A stretch of DNA of 5,028 bases from Eubacteriales bacterium (GTDB lineage: Bacteria; Bacillota; Clostridia; JAQUNY01), in contig JAQUNY010000141.1 in the NCBI GenBank assembly GCA_028717405.1, forward strand, positions 1 through 5,028, in the 5' to 3' direction. Positions within the stretch are counted from its first letter, which is position 1, and each line of letters starts with the position of its first letter. The notes below the pieces were generated by a model that saw nothing but the letters and a program-made list of their open reading frames with translations, ran no database searches and was not told the DNA's origin. A program made the position numbers and the translations under genes. This document shows, in pieces, positions 1 through 4,828 of the stretch.

Positions 1-57
1 CCCATTCAGCTCAGCCCTAAGTGCTGCCTGCAAAACTTTTGAAATGACTCTTAGTTA

Positions 58-86
58 TTGTCTCTGTGTAGCTTTTATTGTATAAT
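58..86 (+). promoter_or_regulatory. Sigma-A-like promoter for the sugar module
   Basis: A TTGTCT -35 box (58-63) and a perfect TATAAT -10 box (81-86) are separated by exactly 17 bases, which places the transcription start near position 93 and gives an untranslated leader of about 80 bases. The -35 box matches consensus at four of six positions. The only gene downstream on this strand is the isomerase/epimerase gene at 174. No convincing catabolite-control or LacI-type operator was found around it. Read by eye; not experimentally supported. Confidence 0.6.
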
Positions 87-173
87 TTACTTATTAATAT
101 CTGCGTAATAAGTCGGCCGCATAATGTTTTGCCGTGGCAGACCATTTCATTATTCACACAGGAGGATTCAAAA

Positions 174-1139
174 ATGAAACTCGGTGTATTTACAGTTCTT
201 CTTTCTCAGCAAAAACTCGAAGATGCGCTCCGGTATCTTGCAAAAGCCGGCGTTCAGGCAATTGAGCTTGGTACCGGCGGCTACCCGGGCAAAGCCCATG
301 CAGACCCGGATGAACTTTTATCCGATCCGTCCAAAATTACAACACTAAAGGGGCTTGCTGAAAAATACGGGATGGAGATCAGCGCCCTGAGTTGTCACGG
401 AAATCCCGTACACCCTCAGAAGGATGTCGCGGACAATTTTAACAAGGATTTTGAAAAAACCGTGCTCCTTGCTGAAAAACTCGGCATTGGCAGAGTCGTC
501 ACATTTTCCGGCTGCCCGGGTGATTCCCCCGGCGCAAAATATCCCAACTGGGTCACCTGCCCCTGGCCGGATGATTTTCTGAAAATCCTTGACTATCAGT
601 GGAACGAGGTCCTTATCCCCTATTGGAAAAAGGCATCAGTATTCGCCGCAAATCACGGCGTAACCAAAATTTGTCTGGAAATGCATCCCGGATTCTGCGT
701 ATACGGAACTGAATCCCTTCTCAAGCTGAGAGCTGCTGTCGGTGATTCCATAGGCGCCAACTTTGATCCCAGTCATCTTTTCTGGCAGGGAATCGATCCG
801 GTTGCCTCGATCAGGAAACTGGGGCCGGCAATTTATCATTTTCATGCCAAGGATACGAAGATCGATGATTACAACACCAAAGTCACCGGAGTCCTGGATG
901 TCAAGCATTACGGCGATGAGATCAATCGTTCATGGTTATTCAGGACAGTAGGCTATGGCCATGGTTATGAAGTCTGGAAGGATATCATCAGCGCTCTGAA
1001 AATGACAGGCTACGACGATGTCCTCAGTATCGAGCATGAGGATAGCCTGATGTCTGTAAATGAAGGCTTGACAAAGGCCATTAAGTTCCTTAATGAAGTA
1101 ATGACATTCGAGAAAACCGGCGGCATGTGGTGGGCATAG
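174..1139 (+). CDS. Sugar phosphate isomerase/epimerase family protein (xylose isomerase-like TIM barrel)
   Basis: This 321-residue cytoplasmic protein belongs to the AP-endonuclease-2/xylose isomerase-like TIM-barrel superfamily, whose members isomerise or epimerise sugars and cyclitols, or cleave keto-sugar glycosides, using a divalent metal. The expected four metal ligands are visible: Glu169 in LEMHPG, Asp198 in NFDPSHL, His224 in FHAKD and Glu287 in SIEHED. His75 and His80 in CHGNPVHP lie where the family keeps further active-site residues, and His201 follows the Asp ligand. The ATG at 174 is chosen because AGGAGGA (160-166) sits 7 bases upstream; an in-frame ATG at 78 lies inside the promoter and is rejected. 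Length is normal and no damage is seen. It is followed by a Gfo/Idh/MocA dehydrogenase, a common pairing in sugar and inositol catabolism and in 3-keto-glycoside chemistry. The family is well supported; the substrate and exact reaction are unknown. Confidence 0.88.
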   Translation: MKLGVFTVLLSQQKLEDALRYLAKAGVQAIELGTGGYPGKAHADPDELLSDPSKITTLKGLAEKYGMEISALSCHGNPVHPQKDVADNFNKDFEKTVLLAEKLGIGRVVTFSGCPGDSPGAKYPNWVTCPWPDDFLKILDYQWNEVLIPYWKKASVFAANHGVTKICLEMHPGFCVYGTESLLKLRAAVGDSIGANFDPSHLFWQGIDPVASIRKLGPAIYHFHAKDTKIDDYNTKVTGVLDVKHYGDEINRSWLFRTVGYGHGYEVWKDIISALKMTGYDDVLSIEHEDSLMSVNEGLTKAIKFLNEVMTFEKTGGMWWA

Positions 1140-1166
1140 TGGTCTATGATTAAGCTGCAAAAACTC

Positions 1167-1199
1167 AATTGGATGATTCAGCCTGAATCAGCAGCAATT
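1167..1199. repeat. Dyad / stem-loop between the two sugar-module genes
   Basis: A perfect 7-base inverted repeat, TGATTCA-gcc-TGAATCA (1174-1190), is flanked by a second inverted pair, AATTG (1167-1171) and CAATT (1195-1199), across a small internal loop of 2 and 4 bases. As RNA it would form a 12-pair stem with a 3-base loop. No U-run follows, so it is not a standard terminator. It could be an mRNA-stabilising or attenuating hairpin between the two cistrons, or a protein operator about 55 bases ahead of the TTG start of the dehydrogenase. Function is inferred. Confidence 0.45.
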
Positions 1200-1245
1200 A
1201 ATAAGTGCAGTGTAATTTAATCTGATAATCCGGGAGGTGTTTGAT

Positions 1246-2412
1246 TTGTCGGAAAAAGTTCTGAATGTTGGCCTTGTAGGCTATAAATTCATGGGGAAAG
1301 CGCACAGCAATGCTTACAGGAAAGTGAACATGTTTTTTAATCCCGGCATGCAAATCGTCATGAAAGCACTCTGCGGCAGGGATGCTAACTGGGTTGGCGA
1401 GGCTGCACAAAAATTTGGCTGGGAAGGTATTGAAACTTCATGGGAGAAACTGGTATCCCGTGATGACATCAATATGGTAGATATAACCGCTCCCAGCAAT
1501 TATCACAAGGAAATAGGCATCGCTGCAGCGGAAAACGGGAAGCATGTTTTTTGCGAGAAACCGCTTGCCCTGAATCTGAAAGATGCCCGCGAAATGCTTG
1601 CCGCCGTGCAAAAAAACAATGTCAGGCATCAGATAGGATTCAACTACAGGTTTGTCCCCGCTGTCTGCCTCGCAAAAAAGATGATAGATTCGGGTAAACT
1701 GGGCAAGATATTCCATATGCGCGCCCTCTATCTCCAGGACTGGATAATTGATCCTGAATTCCCTCTCGTGTGGCGCCTTGACAAGACCGTCGCCGGTTCA
1801 GGCTCCCTCGGTGACCTCGGCGCACATTGCGTGGACGCGGCACGTTACCTGGTTGGGGATTTTGACAAGGTAATCGGGCTTAACAAAACTTTCGTTAAAG
1901 AAAGGCCTTTGGCTGAAAGAATGACCGGAATAAGCGGTAAGGCTTCCAAAGACGCACCCAGGGGTGAAGTAAGGGTGGATGACGCCACATTATTCCTTGC
2001 AGAATTCAAAAACGGTGCTCTTGGTTCTTTTGAAGCAACAAGGTTTGCCGCCGGCCACAAGAATGCCATGTCATTCGAGATAAACGGAGAAAAGGGCAGC
2101 ATTAAGTTTGAATTTGAACGTATGAATGAGCTTCAGTACTACTCAGCTGATGATGAAGAAGGTCTTTGCGGGTTCCGTACCATCCAGGCAACCGAAGGAG
2201 TACATCCCTATGTCGAAGCATGGTGGCCTGCGGGGCATGTTCTGGGTTACGAGCATACTTTTGTCCATGAGATTTATGAGTTTGTTAAATCAATAGCCAC
2301 TGATACCCCGACATCACCCGACTTTAATGACGGAGTCAAGTGCTCGCAGGTGCTGGAGGCAGTCGACCTTTCAATAGCCGAAAGGCAATGGGTAACGGTG
2401 GACACACTCTGA
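1246..2412 (+). CDS. Gfo/Idh/MocA family NAD(P)-dependent oxidoreductase
   Basis: This 388-residue cytoplasmic dehydrogenase should oxidise a sugar, cyclitol or glycoside hydroxyl to a ketone (or the reverse) with NAD(P). The N-terminal Rossmann fold begins with GLVGYKFMGKAH (residues 9-20), a typical dinucleotide-binding loop. The family signature CEKP is at 103-106 with the expected catalytic Lys105. NYRF (133-136) and the GDLGAHCVD stretch (189-197, His194 and Asp197) match the conserved substrate-site motifs of the C-terminal alpha/beta domain. The start is taken as TTG at 1246 because GGGAGGTG (1232-1239) is then a well-spaced ribosome binding site; the upstream in-frame GTG at 1237 lies inside that site. 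It lies 106 bases after the isomerase/epimerase gene, probably on the same transcript, which suggests consecutive steps. Inositol 2-dehydrogenase-like or 3-keto-glucoside-forming activity are both possible; specificity cannot be read from sequence alone. Confidence 0.9.
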   Translation: MSEKVLNVGLVGYKFMGKAHSNAYRKVNMFFNPGMQIVMKALCGRDANWVGEAAQKFGWEGIETSWEKLVSRDDINMVDITAPSNYHKEIGIAAAENGKHVFCEKPLALNLKDAREMLAAVQKNNVRHQIGFNYRFVPAVCLAKKMIDSGKLGKIFHMRALYLQDWIIDPEFPLVWRLDKTVAGSGSLGDLGAHCVDAARYLVGDFDKVIGLNKTFVKERPLAERMTGISGKASKDAPRGEVRVDDATLFLAEFKNGALGSFEATRFAAGHKNAMSFEINGEKGSIKFEFERMNELQYYSADDEEGLCGFRTIQATEGVHPYVEAWWPAGHVLGYEHTFVHEIYEFVKSIATDTPTSPDFNDGVKCSQVLEAVDLSIAERQWVTVDTL

Positions 2413-2437
2413 CAAAACTGCACTTATCTGATGCTGC

Positions 2438-2470
2438 TGCGGAAACAGAAACAATATTGCTTCTTCCGTG
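2438..2470 (+). terminator. Possible stem-loop downstream of the sugar module
   Basis: TGCGGAA (2438-2444) can pair with TTCCGTG (2464-2470) in seven pairs including two G-U pairs, and the inside adds GAA/TTC (2448-2450 with 2461-2463) and CA/TG around an ATAT loop. It begins 26 bases after the dehydrogenase stop, a plausible place to end that transcript. It lacks the U-run of an intrinsic terminator, so it may be only a 3' end-protecting hairpin or chance. Confidence 0.25.
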
Positions 2471-2474
2471 CGTG

Positions 2475-2503
2475 TATACATATTGGGACGGAGAGTATAT
2501 AAT
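2475..2503 (+). promoter_or_regulatory. Candidate sigma-A promoter for the secreted-peptide gene
   Basis: TATACA (2475-2480, four of six matches to the -35 consensus) and a perfect TATAAT (2498-2503) are 17 bases apart, predicting a start near 2510 and a leader of about 50 bases. The -35 region overlaps the palindrome TGTATACA (2473-2480). Just downstream of the -10 box, ATGCT (2505-2509) and AGCAT (2516-2520) form a small dyad across the predicted start point, which could be an operator or a 5' hairpin. The dyad is seen directly; regulation is inferred. Confidence 0.5.
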
Positions 2504-2561
2504 TATGCTGTAGTTAGCATCTATGTGTCTTTGAATAAAATTTTTTTGAGAGGAGACGCAA

Positions 2562-2714
2562 ATGAAAAAAATTGTACTGGCAGTACTGATCACAGTGTTA
2601 TTGACCCTGGCTTTTAGTTCAGCTGTATTAGCAGGCGGAGATAAAGTGCGCGGTGATAACGGGCTGGGCGCAGTAAACCAGATCCAGATACAGGATCCGC
2701 CCCCATTCCAGTAA
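2562..2714 (+). CDS. Small secreted peptide precursor, 50 residues, unknown function
   Basis: A 51-codon reading frame begins with ATG at 2562, 6 bases after a strong AGAGGAG site (2549-2555), and has its own candidate promoter upstream, so it is very likely translated. Residues 1-24 form a textbook Sec signal peptide: MKKIV, a hydrophobic core of about 15 residues (4-18), then SSAVLA with Ala22-like small residues fitting a signal peptidase I site before GG (25-26). The predicted mature peptide is about 26 residues, starts GGDKVRGDNG, contains the alternating QIQIQ (40-44) and ends in DPPPFQ (45-50). It has no Cys, so it is neither a lipoprotein nor disulfide-linked. I do not recognise the family. 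Its neighbour 51 bases downstream is a seven-helix PAQR/hemolysin III protein, probably co-transcribed. It could be a signalling peptide, an envelope-associated microprotein or a small toxin; none is demonstrated. Confidence 0.72.
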   Translation: MKKIVLAVLITVLLTLAFSSAVLAGGDKVRGDNGLGAVNQIQIQDPPPFQ

Positions 2715-2765
2715 GCTGCCGGATGAGCTCCTGCCTGGAACTAATAACTACGGAAGCAGATAAGT

Positions 2766-3452
2766 GTGAATACGCAAAAATCGCCTCAACCTTTAAAATC
2801 ACAGAAATTACCCAGGAAGCACTGGCGCTTCACCTTCGGGGAAGAAGTTGCAAACTCGGTGACACATGGCGTTGCTGCCCTGGTTTTGCTGATCATGTTC
2901 CCGGTTGTATCTATAAATGCATACTTACACGGCACCTTATATGATGTGGCCGGGATCACGGTTTTTTGTATATCGATTTTTCTGATGTTCCTGATGTCAA
3001 CCATATACCATGCAATGGCTCCTGAAACCAGGCACAAGGAAATAATGAGGATACTTGATCATATATTCATATATGTTGCCATTGCAGGAACATACACGCC
3101 AATCGCAATCTCTGTCATCGGCGGTTGGCAGGCAGTTGTGATGCTTTCAATACAGTGGCTTGCTGTTATCTTTGGTGTGCTTTATAAATCATTATCTAAA
3201 AAATCCATGCCGAAAGTTTCCCTTCTTATCTACCTGATAATGGGCTGGACTATCCTCCTTTTTATGCCGCTCTTTATCAGGCAGGCCAATGCAATTCTAT
3301 TCTGGCTGATTTTCGGTGGAGGCTTTTTCTACAGTGCCGGAGCTGTCATTTATGCGAAAAAAGGCTTTAAATTTCATCACATGGTTTGGCACCTTCTGGT
3401 ATTTTTCGGTGCTCTGACACACTTTATAGGGATCAGCTTCTTTCTTTATTGA
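2766..3452 (+). CDS. Hemolysin III / PAQR family integral membrane protein
   Basis: This 228-residue inner-membrane protein has about seven hydrophobic helices (roughly residues 34-56, 61-83, 98-116, 121-140, 150-171, 176-196 and 204-227) after a basic cytoplasmic N-terminus. It carries the hallmarks of the HlyIII/PAQR (CREST superfamily) fold, which includes the adiponectin receptors: the EEVANSVTHG entry motif (26-35), SxxxH at Ser78-His82, ILDH with Asp98, the GTYTP turn (108-112), and HxxxH at His205-His209 in the last helix. These Ser, Asp and His residues form the zinc site of the family and suggest a membrane hydrolase or lipid-sensing role; bacterial members are linked to membrane lipid homeostasis, and the name hemolysin is historical. 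The start is GTG at 2766 with a modest GGAAG (2752-2756) 9 bases upstream; no other early start is available. It follows the small secreted peptide by 51 bases. Length is normal for the family. Confidence 0.92.
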   Translation: MNTQKSPQPLKSQKLPRKHWRFTFGEEVANSVTHGVAALVLLIMFPVVSINAYLHGTLYDVAGITVFCISIFLMFLMSTIYHAMAPETRHKEIMRILDHIFIYVAIAGTYTPIAISVIGGWQAVVMLSIQWLAVIFGVLYKSLSKKSMPKVSLLIYLIMGWTILLFMPLFIRQANAILFWLIFGGGFFYSAGAVIYAKKGFKFHHMVWHLLVFFGALTHFIGISFFLY

Positions 3453-3472
3453 AAAAAGAATCAATGCTGATC
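3431..3472. other. Long imperfect stem-loop between the convergent gene blocks
   Basis: GATCAGC (3431-3437) is an exact inverted match to GCTGATC (3466-3472), and TTCTTT (3438-3443) pairs with AAAGAA (3455-3460), leaving a 5-base bulge (3461-3465) on one side. The structure spans the TGA stop of the hemolysin III gene (3450-3452) and lies in the only space between the plus-strand and minus-strand genes. Neither strand has a proper U-run directly after the stem, so it is at best a non-canonical, possibly bidirectional, transcription end. Confidence 0.4.
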
Positions 3473-3493
3473 AAAAATCATTATTAACAAAAA

Positions 3494-3907
3494 TTATTCA
3501 AAGTCAAACTCATCGCCCATACGTATCTTGAATTCCTCAAAAACAGCCTCAAGCTCCTCTTCATCTTCGATATCCGCAAAGCTGTCTTCGCCGTTATCTC
3601 CATGAACGACCTTCATAATGACTACTTCTGTTTCTTCATATTCACCGTCATCGCTGCCTTCATCAGTATCATCATCGTCGTTGTATTCATCTTCATCCTC
3701 ATCTTCAATATTGAAGACTATATCGCCGGCAGCCTCAATATTTTCAACTGCCGGGTCACGGCCACAGCAGCACTTGCCGTGATCGTCCGCCTCTTCATAT
3801 CTGGCAAGTAAAACATATTCGTTCCCGTCCATTTCGACAGTTTCTATGTGCTCATACGCATATTCGTTCCCGTCATCATCAAGAAGGATTATAAGATCTT
3901 CCTTCAT
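3494..3907 (-). CDS. DUF1292 family protein with a highly acidic insert
   Basis: A 137-residue soluble, extremely acidic protein. Residues 1-36 (an opening beta-strand-rich part with DDDGNEYAYEHIETVEMDGNEYVLLA-type composition) and residues 93-126 (EVVIMKVV followed by a DIEDEEELEAVFEEF helix) match the two halves of the DUF1292 (YrzB-like) domain. Between them is an unusual insert: Lys-Cys-Cys-Cys-Gly at 45-49 and a Glu/Asp-rich run in which 18 of residues 68-92 are acidic. Ordinary DUF1292 proteins are about 90 residues, so this one is enlarged. Start: ATG at 3907 with AGGAGGAG (3915-3922) 7 bases upstream inside ruvX; the start shares an ATGA overlap with the ruvX stop, implying translational coupling. 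The order ireB-ruvX-DUF1292 matches the yrzL-yrrK-yrzB order of Bacillus. The molecular function of DUF1292 proteins is unknown. Confidence 0.85.
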   Translation of the reverse strand: MKEDLIILLDDDGNEYAYEHIETVEMDGNEYVLLARYEEADDHGKCCCGRDPAVENIEAAGDIVFNIEDEDEDEYNDDDDTDEGSDDGEYEETEVVIMKVVHGDNGEDSFADIEDEEELEAVFEEFKIRMGDEFDFE

Positions 3908-4371
3908 GCTTTTTCTCCTCCTGCGTTTTTTATCCTTATATTGTCAAGATATCCCTGCAGTATGTGGGCGGCAGCTATCTGGTCAACAATGCCCTTCTTC
4001 CTTGACGTCCTGACCCCTATCTCGGTCATTGTCCTGTTTGCCGCGACACTGCTGAGCCTTTCATCCCATTTGACCATAACAGCCGGTTTCACACCGGCAT
4101 ATGTTTCGAAAATTATCTTTTCAAGCCTGTTGATAAAAATATCGGTCTTTTCGGCTCTGCCGCCGCTGCTTCCATTCATATTTCTGGGGTATCCCACCAC
4201 AATAGTTTCAGCTTTGTACTCAAAGGCAATCGCGGCTATCCTTTTTAATGCACTCAAGCCCGGGTTCCCTCCGTTTAACACAGTCTCAATCCCCTGTGCT
4301 GTCCACCCCATGGGATCACTCATTGCTATACCTATTCTTTTATCGCCGTAATCGATACCCATGATCCTCAT
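3904..4371 (-). CDS. ruvX: Putative pre-16S rRNA nuclease / Holliday junction resolvase-like protein (YqgF family)
   Basis: A 155-residue cytoplasmic RNase H-fold protein, normal length for the family. YqgF/RuvX proteins have been assigned processing of the 5' end of 16S rRNA in E. coli and were earlier named Holliday junction resolvases by homology. Visible motifs: GIDYGDKRIGIA (residues 5-16, catalytic Asp7), VVGYPRNMNGS (58-68), WDERLSS (102-108, acidic Asp103-Glu104) and VDQIAAAHILQGYLD (129-143, catalytic Asp130). The start at 4371 is preceded by AAGGA (4383-4387) at 11 bases, touching the ireB stop; an in-frame ATG three codons later (4362) would fit the family N-terminus equally well. 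It lies 15 bases after ireB and overlaps the DUF1292 gene by 4 bases, so the three are one transcription unit. Confidence 0.95.
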   Translation of the reverse strand: MRIMGIDYGDKRIGIAMSDPMGWTAQGIETVLNGGNPGLSALKRIAAIAFEYKAETIVVGYPRNMNGSSGGRAEKTDIFINRLEKIIFETYAGVKPAVMVKWDERLSSVAANRTMTEIGVRTSRKKGIVDQIAAAHILQGYLDNIRIKNAGGEKA

Positions 4372-4386
4372 AATATAATATTTCCT

Positions 4387-4641
4387 TCAGGAGTTCTTTT
4401 CCAGATAGAATTTTACCAATTCCTCCAGGAGCTCATCCCGTTCCAGTTTTCTGATCGTACTGCGCGCATTATTATGATTTGTGATATAGGTGGGGTCTCC
4501 TGATAAAATATATCCTATGATCTGATTAATAGGATTATATCCTTTTTCCTTCAAGGCGGCATAAACTGCTACCAAAATATCGCGGGCTTTATTTTCCTTG
4601 TCCTTGCCAAGTTTGAACATCATCGTCTCATTATTTGTCAT
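4387..4641 (-). CDS. ireB: IreB family regulatory phosphoprotein (UPF0297, YrzL-like)
   Basis: An 84-residue cytoplasmic protein that matches the IreB/YrzL family along its whole length: ETMMFKL at the N-terminus, then the near-invariant block KEKGYNPINQIIGYILSGDP (residues 31-50), ITNHNNAR (53-60) and RDELLEELVKFYL at the C-terminus. In Enterococcus faecalis IreB is phosphorylated on N-terminal threonines by the PASTA-domain kinase IreK and restrains intrinsic cephalosporin resistance; Thr2 and Thr6 here are possible equivalents. Start: ATG at 4641 with GGAGGG (4650-4655) 8 bases upstream. It is the first gene of the ireB-ruvX-DUF1292 unit and has its own promoter at 4712-4740. In Bacillus and Enterococcus alaS lies immediately upstream; here the upstream gene appears to be mtaB. 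Confidence 0.95.
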   Translation of the reverse strand: MTNNETMMFKLGKDKENKARDILVAVYAALKEKGYNPINQIIGYILSGDPTYITNHNNARSTIRKLERDELLEELVKFYLEKNS

Positions 4642-4711
4642 TGTCTTTGCCCTCCGGGTAAATCATATATCACGCTGCAACCGGGCTGTTTTCATGTCAT
4701 CCGGCACTAAA

Positions 4712-4740
4712 AGTATATTACATCGCCATGTCTATTACAA
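4712..4740 (-). promoter_or_regulatory. Sigma-A-like promoter for ireB-ruvX-DUF1292
   Basis: Reading the minus strand, TTGTAA (4735-4740) and TATACT (4712-4717) are spaced by exactly 17 bases, matching consensus at four and five of six positions. The predicted start is near 4705, leaving a leader of about 63 bases before the ireB ATG. It lets the operon be transcribed independently of the upstream mtaB-like gene. Confidence 0.55.
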
Positions 4741-4742
4741 GC

Positions 4743-4770
4743 AGAAGGCAGAATGTAGAAGGTAGAATGT
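4743..4770. repeat. Tandem 14-base repeat, two copies
   Basis: AGAAGGCAGAATGT (4743-4756) is followed directly by AGAAGGTAGAATGT (4757-4770), differing at one base. Partial copies of the same AGAATGT/AGAAG theme continue to about 4826 (CAGAATGT at 4808-4815, CAGAAG at 4820-4825). It lies in the gap between the mtaB-like gene and the ireB promoter, just upstream of the -35 box. It looks like a low-complexity intergenic repeat made by slippage or dispersed in the genome; no coding role is supported. Confidence 0.7.
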
Positions 4771-4802
4771 ACTGTCAGCCTACAGCGGAATGTACTGTCA
4801 GC
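4765..4802. repeat. Direct repeat of 15 bases, two exact copies 23 bases apart
   Basis: GAATGTACTGTCAGC occurs exactly at 4765-4779 and again at 4788-4802, with 8 bases between. The first copy begins inside the last unit of the adjacent 14-base tandem repeat, so the two repeat types are interleaved. A third partial echo, GTCAGC, follows at 4803-4808. It may be a degenerate repeat cluster or a paired binding site upstream of the ireB promoter; only the repetition itself is seen. Confidence 0.65.
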
Positions 4803-4828
4803 GTCAGCAGAATGTGCAACAGAAGATT

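Noticed and set aside
1..84. Possible tail of an upstream gene or start of a divergent one at the left edge
   Set aside because: Short frames are open from the edge on both strands (for example to a stop at 40-42 or 82-84 on plus), but they are too short and show no motif.
78..173. An in-frame ATG at 78 that would add 32 residues to the isomerase/epimerase
   Set aside because: It lies inside the predicted promoter, upstream of the likely transcription start, has no ribosome binding site, and the added residues do not fit the family; AGGAGGA before 174 does.
1201..1229. A GATAAT -10-like box just before the dehydrogenase
   Set aside because: No -35 box is found at 16-18 bases and the transcript would start inside the ribosome binding site.
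2723..2944. A 73-codon plus-strand frame overlapping the hemolysin III start
   Set aside because: It is a frame-shadow of the hemolysin III gene, whose motifs begin in the other frame at residues 26-35.
3602..3811. A 69-codon plus-strand frame resembling a membrane segment
   Set aside because: It is the complement of the acidic GAN-rich codons of the DUF1292 gene, which read as Ile/Phe/Val on the other strand.
3848..4351. A 167-codon plus-strand frame, hydrophobic in translation
   Set aside because: It is antisense to ruvX and the start of the DUF1292 gene, both certain by motif and order; the hydrophobic look is the complement of their codons.
4771..4828. A terminator after the mtaB-like gene
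   Set aside because: Only weak mismatched pairings such as GCTGACAG with CTGTAGGC are present and no U-run follows.
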